Shown here: positions 10,131-19,409 of the stretch, in pieces
How positions within the stretch are numbered: position 1 is the first letter of the stretch
Layout: every line of letters starts with the position of its first letter
NCBI GenBank assembly: GCA_946807835.1
Contig: OX327697.1
Coordinates: forward strand, 16,130,001-16,194,000
DNA: 64,000 nucleotides
Reading direction: 5' to 3'
Origin: Ailanthus altissimus
Taxonomy: Eukaryota; Streptophyta; Magnoliopsida; Sapindales; Simaroubaceae
Program-made: the position numbers and the translations under genes
The notes under the pieces: generated by a model
Seen by the model: only the letters and a program-made list of their open reading frames with translations
Database searches by the model: none
What the model was told of the DNA's origin: nothing

Positions 10131-10745
10131 GAGTGATAAGTGAGTAACTATCTTCAAAAGTTAAGAAAATTTGAGAAGGCAATATTGAGAGAGAAAAGTT
10201 CTTATTTTTGTGCATCCAATTGAAGAGTGAGGCAGCTGCCTCTACAAGAAGTTTTAAGATGCCTTATATAGGCTTACAAGATAAGGAAAAATTTTAATTT
10301 TATCTAATTGGCTTTAAAAGCCCAAAATAACTCAAATAAGCCCAAACTGACTTAACAACTTAAAACAATACTAAACATGTTTTAAAAAGACCCAAATACA
10401 TAAAAATAGAGAGAGATAAGCAAAATAATAAAAATAGGTCCAAAAAAAAACAACTTAAACTTAACAGTATGCAAATAAGGCTCTTATTTGATTCTTTAAG
10501 CCTAAAGTTGCCAACAGCCTCTAGATCACGTCCCAAGCTCTAATTGAAGACAAATAAACACCTTTAATCCATTCACATTTATATCATAAGTTTTCAAGTC
10601 CATAAAAGCTTCAATAGCTCCAATCTGACTACTTATAGCCCTTTGAAGCTATTTGGCCTTAACTCTTGTTATTGGCCCATTTGATGCCTTTTTTATGCTC
10701 AGCTCACCTTCTTGAGTTGATTTAGAACTCTCATAATGCACATCA
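10131..10745 (-). repeat. Gyp-A LTR B (truncated copy)
   Basis: It aligns with LTR A from about 9471 to 10073 (for example aagttt.aagatg.cttatatagg and tagatcacgtcccaa.ctct). It lacks the first roughly 260 bases. Only about 45 bases of former internal sequence separate it from LTR A. It ends at catca, followed by the presumed target duplication aaact. Confidence 0.85.
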
Positions 10746-10750
10746 AAACT

Positions 10751-11691
10751 ACAAAAATTGTTTGTAATAAATCAAAATACACTACTTTACAAGAAATGGT
10801 ATCAATATTGTAAACAAAATAAATACATCATATGTAAATTTGCATAACTTAAGAATGTAATGTTAAATTCTAGAATAAGAGTTTAAGTGTATATTATTAC
10901 CTTTCCAAGAGTTTCACCCTTTCACTTTAGCAAAAAGAAAGTTACTTGGATATAATAAAATTAAAGAAAAATGAATGAGATGGAAGAAGTGATAACATGA
11001 ACTTTAGAATTGTAAACAAAAGAAATAATACTACAAAGAGATAATACAAAAGATAAGTATTTTGAACTAAAATATTGCTTTCTAATTACATACTTTAGGC
11101 ATAAACAGGTTATCTATTTATAGAAAAATATGGATAAATCAAGACAAATGAAGAGGGAACCAGTTGGATGATAAAAATTAAGAAGGGTGGCAACTAATTT
11201 GCATTGATTATCATTAATACACCCATTTGATTGTCTAATTTATAATTGATGTGCTTCAAAATAGCTTCCACTCAAAATATAAAAGTGATAGATAAGTCTC
11301 TTATATTTTCAAATTGAGTTATCTTATACATATTAGATACGTATTTCTCTAGTTATGGGTTAAATACTGATGACTGTTTGGACTAGGCTTGTACTACAGA
11401 TTTATTCTCTTCTAGGCCATTTTTTACCCTCTAAACTCTATAATTCTAAATTTCTTGTGAAATATAATATTTTATCTCCCATTAAGTCAGCTTTTCAAAG
11501 GATCAAGCATCACTTAAATTGGATTCTTAGGTAGAAAGCTATACCCGTTTTATCAAACATATCATGAAATAGATAAAAGCTTATTAGGTACAATATTATA
11601 AATATGCTTAAGTTAGGGAGGTTAATGACACTAATAATACAAAATAATAGTGTAAAACCTTTATTAAATGTGCAAATTTAAGTGTTCATCA
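10751..11691 (-). repeat. Athila-1 LTR, second segment
   Basis: Continuation of the LTR interrupted at 1385. The proposed outer end is gtgttcatca at 11682-11691 (minus-strand start TGATGAACAC). No clear polypurine tract lies beyond it, so this boundary is tentative. It contains a stretch near 10893-10914 (ttattacctttccaagagtt) and no coding frames. Confidence 0.5.
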
Positions 11692-12560
11692 AGTGCCTTA
11701 TAAAAAAAAATTGAACTTTAGGTATTTGGTGGAAGTTTTGGATTTGTGGTTAATGAGTGAGATTTTGTTGTTTTAGAGTTGATTTAGTGTTATGATCCAT
11801 GAAAAAAGGTTGTTTAGGTGGTAGGTAAGGTGTTTTAGGTGTTGGATTGAGTGGGCTTTGGCTAGATTCAAGCTTGGATTAAGAGACATGAGAGTGTTAT
11901 TTAGAGTAAATGTGAGAAAAATGGCTTAAATGGTGTTTTTAACCTATTTTTTGAGTGAACGCAGCTACACTCTCTTTATAATGTTAAGGCATTTGACATT
12001 TTTACATGAATGCAGGGACGTTAAAAAGTTATGACCTCAGGCATTTATCCTTTGACTCTTCAATTCCAAAATTATCAAAATGCTGCTACATTTGACATTT
12101 ACAATATGGCAGTGTTGGTAGTTTTGGCGGTTCAACTTTTAAAAATGAACAGACGCTAGGGCATTCTAGAGTTGTAATGCTAAGGTGTTTTGCTGGTAAC
12201 TATTGAGCAAATTTGCTGGTAACTATTCTTCCTAAGTGAAAAATGATTGCCATTGGTGGTTCAATGCTGGAATGTTAGGTCTTCTAGTTTTTATATGGGG
12301 ACATTGAATATTTTAACACCCTAGCAATAACATTTTTTGTGTGAATGCAAGGGCATTAAAATTTTGGACGCCCTAATGTTAATTGCTTAACTTGGCATGA
12401 GGCGCTGGTGTTGGATGCTTTAGCATTGAGACCTCTGGTTTTCACGCTGGTGCATTGACAAAAAATTTCTCTTTGTTCTAGTTTCCAAACGCTTAAAGAA
12501 AAAGACTATTTATTAAAACAAAAATGGAAATAAATGCAATAAAATTACCTTAGGTTGCCT
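11692..12560. other. Non-coding stretch between Athila-1 LTR and Athila-2 pol
   Basis: No open frame or RNA gene recognised. It has recurring phrases such as 'gcattgaca', 'aatgctaaggtgtttt' and 'ctggtgcattgac' that resemble in style the block at 16245-16775. It is likely 3' untranslated sequence of Athila-2, whose pol reads leftward into it. Confidence 0.4.
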
Positions 12561-13790
12561 CTTAAGCAATGATTGATTTAACTTTGTCTTGCTTCACGAG
12601 ACTTAAGAATTGATTAGCCTAAAGGGCAAATTTCAATGATCTATCTCATCCCCATAATAATGTTTCAACCTCTACCCATTCACCTTAAACAACCATTTAC
12701 TTTCTTCATCTGCAATCTTAATAGCCCCATAAGGAAATACCTTGGTGACTATGAATGGTCGCAACTACCTTGACTTGAGTATACTCAGGAAAAATTTCAA
12801 CTGGAAGTTGAACAAAAGCACATATTATGATGGCTTGAACTTTCTATGGGAAATGCTTTTGTCATGCCAGCTCTTGGTCTTCTCCTTGTACAACTTGGCA
12901 TTCTCGTATACTTGGAACTAAAACTCACCCATTTCATTTAATTGCAACATGTTTTTTTCACAGACAGCTTAAAAATCAAAGTTAAGGCCTTTGATAGCTT
13001 AATAAGCTTTATGCTCGATTCAATTAGTAGATAACACACATTTCCAAATATCAACTAGTATGGAGACATCCTAATAGGTGTTTGGTATATTGTGCAATAA
13101 GCCCAAAGTGCATCATCTAACCTCATAGCTCAATCCTTCCAGCTAGTCTTAACTGTCGTCTTAAGGATGTACTTCACTTCCCTATTTAAGATCTCTGCTT
13201 GACCACTCATTTAAGGATAATAGGCGATATTAATCTTATGTTTCACTCCAAATATTTATAGAAAGGCTGAAAAATACTTGTTGCAAAAGTGTGACCATTT
13301 ATCGCTTATAATAGCTCTCAGAGTACCATGCCTTGTAAAGATGTTCCTCTTCTAAATGTTCACCATAACTTTAGCATCATTGGTTAGAAGTGTAACCATT
13401 ACCACTTATTTTGACACATAATCCACTATCACAAGTATGTATTTATTCCTATTAGATGAAATAAAATTACCTATGAAATCAATTCCCAACACATCAAATA
13501 TCTCTACCTTTAAAATAGTTTATAGGGGATATTTCTTGCTTCCTTAATATGTTAATAGTCCTTTAACATTAATCGCACAGTTGGATATACATATCAGCAT
13601 CCGTAAACAAGGTTGACTAATAAAACCACATTGCAACACTTTCACAGGTGTCTTATTACCTCCAAAATATCCATCATATTTAAAAGAATGGCAATGATGT
13701 AAAATACTATCTACCTTTTCTGGAGGTACATATCTCCTCAATAATTGATCTGCACATTGCCTAAACAAGAAAGGCTTATCCTAACAACAT
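12560..13790 (-). pseudogene. Athila-2 integrase
   Basis: The zinc-binding (H-H-C-C) domain starts in an open stretch at 13768: FRQCADQLLRRYVPPEKVDSILHHCHSF then YFGGNKTPVKVLQCGF. The core follows in broken frames: [79 protein letters not shown]. These match Athila integrases block for block. Stops and shifts make it inactive. It would have joined element DNA to the chromosome. Confidence 0.82.
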
Positions 13791-13959
13791 CTCTTCACAT
13801 CATGAAAAAAATAACTTTCTTTGCTAAAAAGCAAAATCTAAAGGTATAGTGCCATAAATAAGATAATTCAGATAATTTGCATACCATAGCACTTCTAAGT
13901 GTTGCGCTGTCAAGAGTTGCTCATTTAAAAAAATATTCATTGATCAAGGTTTTACCCTT

Positions 13960-15340
13960 ATCTCCTCCTTCTAATCTAGATAAGTGATTTATAACTTAAT
14001 TTTCGGTACCCTTCTTTTCTCGAATCTTCAAGTCAAATCTTGCAAAAGTAATACTCGTCAAATCAAGCGAGGCTTTGCATCATTCTTAGAAATCAAATAC
14101 TTAATAACTTAATGATTTGTGAAAACAATCACTTTGACTTCTGTTAGATAAGACCAAAACTTGTCAAAAGCAAACACAACAACTAACAACTTTTTTTTGT
14201 AGTTATGTAGTATGAAAGACTACACTAACAGTTATGTCACTAGCATTATATATCAACTCAAATGGAAGACTCAAATCTAGTGCTATAATGATTGAAGTTG
14301 AAATAAGCTTCTTTTTCAAGGTCTTAAAAGCTTTAAAATAAGCATCACCAAATAAAAATTGCACATCTTTCTCTAGCAAGTTACAAAAAGGCTTGACAAT
14401 ATTAGAAAAATCCATGATGAATCTTCTGCAAAAACCTGCATGTCTAAGAAAACTCTAACTCATTTCACATTAGTAGGCAAGGCAATTTCTCAATGGTCTT
14501 AATCTTTACCTTATCAACCTCTATGCCTCTAGAAGAGATTTTATGGCCTAAACAATACCTCTTTATAATCATAAAGTGGTATTTTTCCCAATTTAGCATG
14601 AAATTGGTTTTTTTACATCTTTTCAAAACAAATGTTAAGTTATTAAGACAAAAATTAAATGAATCACCAAAATTTGAAAAATCATACATAAATATCTCAA
14701 AGAAGTTTTTCACAATATCTGAGAAGATTGTCATCATGCATCGTTGGAAAGTGACCAGTGCGTTGCATAAGCCAAATGACATCCTTTTAAATATAAAGGT
14801 ACCATTGAGACATATGAAAATGGTATTCTCTTAGTCTTCTAGGAAGATTTCAATTTTATTATAGTTGGAGTACCTATCAAGAAAACAATAATATTGGTGT
14901 CCCACTAGTCTGTTAAGCATCTAATCAATGAATGGTAGAGGAAAATAATCTTTCCTTATGGCCTTGTTGAGCTTCGGTAGTCCCTGCAAATTCTCTATCC
15001 AGTCACAGTGCAAGTATGGATCAATTCATTATTCTCATTATCCACAATAGTAACACCTCTTTTTTTGGGCACACATTGCACCAGACTAGCCCACGAATTA
15101 TCCAAGATTGGGTAGAAAATACCCACATCCAACCTCTTAATGATTTTCTTATTAACTACATCTTTGATCATATGTTTCAATCTTCTTTGTTGCTCAATTA
15201 TTGGCTTGTGGTTCTCTTCAACAAAATCTTATGCATACAAAAGGATGGACTTATGCCACGAATATTGGCAATAGTCCAACCTAATTCCCTCTTACACTCC
15301 CAAAGTAAGCTAAGTAATTTCTCTTCCTAAATCTCGTCAA
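13960..15340 (-). pseudogene. Athila-2 reverse transcriptase and RNase H
   Basis: Reverse transcriptase begins near 15180 (MKHMIKDVVNKKIIKRLD, then WASLVQCVPKKRGVTIVDNE) and continues with LNKAIRKDYFPLPFID, YYCFLDRYSNYN, RMSFGLCNALVTFQRCMM, IFSDIV. The catalytic block is FEIFMYDFSNF, so one of the two Asp residues of the usual MDDF is Tyr. VLNWEKYHFM-like sequence and GHKISSRGIEVDKVKI follow. The RNase H linker is at 14415-14203 (FSNIVKPFCNLLEKDVQFLF, KTLKKKLISTSIIIALD, LPFELIYNASD). Several frameshifts are present. Confidence 0.85.
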
Positions 15341-15580
15341 CCAATAGAAATAATGACAGGAAGTGTAGAAGAGTCACTAAGATAAGTATACCACAAATAA
15401 TTAGGTAGTGGTTTGAGTTCAAGTGTGAGTGGCTCTTCTATTTATGGCTTATGACTTATGTCTTACCTCATTATTATCTAAAGGGTTCAAATTTGGGTCT
15501 CATATAGCCAAAGCTATATGAAGCACTCAATGCTTTTACATACTCTCTTGCTTTATGACTCTTTATCTTGTATCTACTGA

Positions 15581-16226
15581 TCATGACATTTTTAAAAAGG
15601 TCTTGAATGACATTAATTCTAAAATGTTTTGCACCTCTTTCTTGATGACAACAATATCAAAATAATCATCTGCTTCACTCGAAAATGGCACAGTCTTAAA
15701 TAAATTAAAAGTTAATTCTTCATTTTGGACCTTCATAGTTAACTCACCTTTTTGTACAACAATCAAGGTTCTCCCGGTTACCAAAAATGGTATACCCAAA
15801 ATTATAGGTATCTCTCTATCCTCCTCTATGTCAAGTAATATCAAATCTATCGGGAAGATGAACTTGTCCACCTTAATTAGAACATCTTCAATCACCCCCT
15901 TTGCATAAGTTATTGCGGTTTACAAGTTGAAGTGTCACATTTTTAGGCTTGACTACATAAAAATCCAACTTGTTATAAATTAACAAAGGGATGAGATTGA
16001 TACTAGCACCCAAATCACACAAATCTTTCTCAAAGTGTTGATTCCTAAAAGTATACAATATGGTAAAACTTCTTAGATCCTTTAGATCATGAGGCAATTT
16101 TTTCTGTAGAATGGCACTGCACTCCTCTATCAATGTTATTGTCTCATGATCATCTAGATTCGTTTTCTTGGAGAGGATTTTGGGCTTAAGATGACCTATT
16201 TTGAAGACAAAACGAAGTTGAACCAT
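15581..16226 (-). pseudogene. Athila-2 aspartic protease and preceding linker
   Basis: Two overlapping open stretches form one protein with a single frameshift near 15890. The first has EECSAILQKKLPHDLKD, RSFTILYTFRNQHFEKDL and the active site CDLGASINLIPL. The second has IEDVLIKVDKFIFPIDLILL, then IPIILGIPFLVTGRTLI. Both match the Athila protease closely. Gag is missing: the frame meets non-coding repeat sequence just right of 16226. Confidence 0.85.
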
Positions 16227-16244
16227 CTAAGCTCCTAGAATGTA

Positions 16245-16775
16245 CCAAAAAGTGAGCTTTTATAATACTAGTGATAACTGTAATGCCACGGTATTTTTTC
16301 TAGAATACTGGGGCGTTCTTTAACTTTATCATACTAATGTCGCGACGTTCACTGTCTTCAACACTAGGGCATTCTTGACAGGTGCGAGACTAATGGAATG
16401 CGTAGGGTTGCCTACCCTAGATTTCATGATGCGACATTCACAATGCTCACGCCTCATCATTGACTTTTTGCATGAACATTAGGGCATTGTGATTTAATAC
16501 GTTGTGGCATTCATCCTTTGTTATAAATGCGAGCATGTTGAAAAGGAGAAGGCTGGGGCATTCATCACTTTTCTACACTTCACTTCTAAATTTTCACTCT
16601 TTAGCTTCAGTTTTTTTATTCTTTCACTCCAATTCCTTCAGCATTCATCATTTACATGATACAAATTAACACTTTAATTCATAAATAGCATGAAATTACT
16701 TGAAAATGGATAAATATCTAAGTTAGAATAAATGCCATAATATATGACTAAATTACACTCATCAAACAGCTACAA
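16245..16775 (-). repeat. Dispersed 0.5-kb repeat, copy 1 (LTR-like)
   Basis: It aligns along its length with 51250-51725: both start near 'aaaaagtgagc', share 'taac.gtaa.gccac.g.att' and 'ttgcatgaac', then 'catgaaattacttgaaaat', and end at cactcatca / cactcgtca. The minus-strand end TGATGAGTGTAATTT looks like an LTR start, so this is probably an LTR fragment of an Athila-like family. No coding content. Confidence 0.6.
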
Positions 16776-16784
16776 GTACCCTAT

Positions 16785-17045
16785 TTAACCCTGCTCACTC
16801 TCCTCTTCTGACCAAAATATTGTGTTGATAACTTTTTTCTTTGGATAGTCCTTCACCTAATAATCTTTGTCACAAAAAAGTAACTTATCTTTGGTCTATT
16901 ATCTCTATAGTCGTTGCACATCTACTCTTTCCATTGGGTAACTTGTCTTTCTCCTCCTTGTCCTCCGGAGGATGAAACTCATTGGCTATCCCATTTTTTC
17001 TATGATTAAGTTTGAAATTCCTGAACCTTCTTACTTCTCCTTTAC
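16785..17045 (-). pseudogene. Second, diverged Gyp-B-type gag/zinc-knuckle fragment
   Basis: It aligns with about 4070-4320 of Gyp-B: both share 'ctttctcctcct', 'cggaggatgaaactc.ttgg' and the zinc-knuckle segment (decayed; the first Cys pair is partly retained). It is an isolated 260-bp piece with no LTR beside it, so a relic of another copy. Confidence 0.7.
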
Positions 17046-17219
17046 CCTCTTTTTTAAGAAAAAAATAATAATAAGTAAATATCTACTGATACCAACAGTA
17101 TAACTTATTTTTGGTTTTAACCTTGTATATTAAATTCATTTCAAATATTACCAAATCATTCTCAACAAGATCGATTTCTAGTAGGTACTAGCATCTGCAG
17201 ATTATATTGTATCTCTATT

Positions 17220-17690
17220 GTTTAATAATAATGATAATAACGATGACGATGAACAATAATTATAATAAAGAACAATAACAATAACAAGAATAATAATAAC
17301 AACAAACAATGACAATAATAATATGAATAATAATAAAAATAAGAATAACAACAACAACAACAATAACAAAAAATTGTTATTTTGACTAAAAAAATTTAAA
17401 GGTAAAGGATTAATGATGATGATGAACAACAATAACAATAATACCAATAAAATAATATGAATAATAATAAAAATAAGAATAACAACAACAACAACAATAA
17501 CAAAAAATTGTTATTTTGACTAAAAAAATTTAAAGGTAAAGGATTAATGATGATGATGAACAACAATAACAATAATACCAATAAAATAATATGAATAATA
17601 ATAAAAATAACAATAATAACAATAACAATAACAATAAAATTAATAACAACACCAAAAATTTACTATTTTGATTAAAAAATTTAAAGGTGA
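17220..17690. repeat. AAT/AAC-rich simple repeat with 134-bp tandem units
   Basis: The block consists of AAT, AAC and GAT triplets. A 134-bp unit containing caaaaaattgttattttgac and aatttaaaggtaaaggatta occurs at about 17314-17447 and 17448-17581 almost unchanged, with a third diverged copy to 17690. The leucine-rich frames on the minus strand come from the triplet repeats and are not genes. Confidence 0.85.
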
Positions 17691-17699
17691 AGGGTTATT

Positions 17700-18555
17700 T
17701 TTTTCTCTAGCCAAAATATATGTGATTTCTTTCGATTAAAAATTCTATATTCAATAAAACTAAGAATCATAATATTGCATCTCACTTTCCTTAATTTTTG
17801 TCTTCTAATTCATTCATATTTTTTTAATGTTGTTAAACCAAACATCACCTAATATCTCTCAAAGAACTAAATTAAAATCACAGAATATCCAATTAACAAA
17901 GAACGAAACAATTTAACTAAAAAATAGAGATGTTAGATCAACAATTCAAGATCAAGAAGAATTTAGAAACAAATAATATTAAAAGTATGCAAAACTTGAG
18001 ATTGTGGAGCACCCAATAAATAAAAATGGAGAAATTTTAATGTACATCAATAAAATTAATAAATCAAAAAGTAAAATTTGATATTAGAAGGATTAGTTTC
18101 TATGATTCTATCCACCAGAGATATTTTGAACCAAGCCCAAAAAGTACATTGTAGTGTCTTTATATAAATTATATATATATATAATATTGTTGACGTCGGC
18201 CCAATTATATAATATTTTTATAAATCCAGTTTAGATATAATTAAACCCATTTGAATAACATTTCAGAATAGAAAATTTAAGTTTGTAATAATTTTTATAT
18301 GATATGTGTAGATTCATTAATTGATGACACATAAATTGTAACAAAAATTTGTATTCTAATTTTATACACAGTATTATTAAAAAGTAATTTATGAGATGAT
18401 TATGGACATATTAAAAAATAATTAAGTTATGAAATTAATTATGGACGTGTTTTTAAATATAAAAAAGAATGGGGAAAAAGAAAGAGTATCTCAAACATGG
18501 AGGACTTCTATGTAAATTAAGCTAATTAAGAAATTAAGGAAAAAAAAAAGAGGGC
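17700..18555. other. AT-rich intergenic stretch
   Basis: No coding frame or element end recognised. It has one ggccca (site II type) at 18198-18203, about 390 bases before the cluster promoter motifs. Confidence 0.4.
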
Positions 18556-18561
18556 AGAGGA

Positions 18562-18620
18562 CACGTGGCATGTGAGCAGTTGTTCTAGGGTTTTGGAGGG
18601 CAACCCTAGTCCTATAAGTA
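18562..18620 (+). promoter_or_regulatory. Putative promoter of the snoRNA cluster
   Basis: Three plant promoter motifs lie in order: a G-box CACGTG (18562-18567), a telo-box tagggttt (18586-18593, AAACCCTA on minus) and a TATA-like tataagta (18613-18620). A ggccca site II-type motif lies further upstream. Telo-box with site II is a known pattern for plant snoRNA and ribosomal-protein genes. The first snoRNA begins about 330 bases after the TATA motif, which would fit a polycistronic precursor with a leader. A possible 3' splice site (tttcttttgcag, ending 18906) in the leader could mean an intron-containing host transcript. Confidence 0.6.
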
Positions 18621-18947
18621 GCAGTCACTTGGAGTGGGTTATGTATCAGTTTGTCTTGAGAGAACTTCTAAGAAGTTGCTCGCCAGTCGCCGCACTGTCT
18701 GATTTATTAGGGTTGTTATTATTCTTTTATTTATTTTAATTTTAAGTAATTTTATTCGGAATAAACAGCGTCGAATACTGATTACTGGCGTTCTGTGTAT
18801 TACTTTGTGGGCGCTGCGTATGAGCCGACGCTACACCTGCTTCCTTTCTGCAAACCAAGAAAGGCTTTCTTTTAGAATTTCTCGGTCTTTTTCTTTTCTT
18901 TTGCAGATTTGGGTAAATATTTTTTTTCTCAACAAAATTGAAAATAA

Positions 18948-19050
18948 AGATGGGCATGATGAATTTTTCCCCAGATTATCGACGCTGATTAAACTGTGCG
19001 ATTTTTCTCTTTTTTATTTTGAGAATTCAAGCCTGTCTTCTGAGCCATCT
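18948..19050 (+). ncRNA. C/D box snoRNA, copy 1 of 3
   Basis: It has a terminal stem agatgg(g)c / gccatct, a perfect box C ATGATGA (18956-18962), an internal D' box CTGA (18985-18988) preceded by tttccccagattatcgacg, and a D box CTGA (19040-19043) preceded by gagaattcaagcctgtctt. The arrangement stem-C-D'-D-stem is diagnostic of C/D snoRNAs, which guide 2'-O-methylation by fibrillarin in the nucleolus. The two segments upstream of D' and D are conserved in all three copies and are the likely guides. I could not match either to an rRNA or snRNA site by memory, so no family name is given. Confidence 0.82.
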
Positions 19051-19118
19051 TTTTTATTTATATGTATAAATATAACTTGTTTATTTATTATTTGTAATAA
19101 TCACGTGGGCAGAGATGG

Positions 19119-19215
19119 AATGGAAGTGACGATTATTTCCCCAGATGATCGACGCTGATTAAACTGAGCGATTAGTTTCTCTTTCTGAGAATCCAAGCCA
19201 GAAATCTGATCCATT
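19119..19215 (+). ncRNA. C/D box snoRNA, copy 2 of 3
   Basis: Stem aatgga / tccatt, box C GTGACGA (19126-19132, one base off RUGAUGA), D' CTGA (19155-19158) after tttccccagatgatcgacg, D box CTGA (19206-19209) after gagaatccaagccagaaat. The guide regions differ from copy 1 at a few positions. The altered box C may weaken assembly. About 70 bases separate it from copy 1. Confidence 0.78.
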
Positions 19216-19317
19216 TTTCTGCTTTTTATTAACTCTTCACTTTTGTTTAAAAGCTTAATTCTATTTTTATTATGTATTGTTACTGATAGTTGATTAAGTA
19301 ACTTATGATATTGATGG

Positions 19318-19409
19318 ATGGGTGTGATGAATATTTCCCCAAATGATCGATGCTGATTAAACTGTGCGATTTTTCTCTTTGGAGAATTCAAGCCAGAATT
19401 CTGACCCAT
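19318..19409 (+). ncRNA. C/D box snoRNA, copy 3 of 3
   Basis: Stem atggg / cccat, box C GTGATGA (19324-19330), D' CTGA (19353-19356) after tttccccaaatgatcgatg, D box CTGA (19401-19404) after gagaattcaagccagaatt. All boxes and the stem are intact. About 100 bases lie between copies 2 and 3. With copies 1 and 2 it forms a same-strand cluster typical of plant polycistronic snoRNA genes. Confidence 0.82.

Larger units (their letters stand above)
1385..10745 (-). mobile_element. Gyp-A, chromovirus-type Ty3/gypsy element inserted in the Athila-1 LTR
   Basis: Minus-strand order from right to left: LTR B (10745-10131), polypurine tract, LTR A (10073-9212), initiator-Met primer-binding site, gag, zinc knuckle, protease, then Gyp-B inserted, then reverse transcriptase to about 1394. 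RNase H, integrase and nearly all of the 3' LTR are gone. Only the last nine LTR bases (1385-1393, tgatgtgcc on plus, identical to the first nine of LTR A) remain. Flanks are caact (1380-1384) and aaact (10746-10750), a likely 5-bp target duplication with one change. Confidence 0.75.

Noticed and set aside
17202..17581. Leucine-rich reading frames on the minus strand
   Set aside because: They are produced by AAT/AAC triplet repeats; two of them are the same 134-bp unit read twice.
18780..18835. Possible H/ACA-like hairpin ending in gctacacc near the snoRNA cluster
   Set aside because: Only one weak stem and no clear H box; not enough to call.
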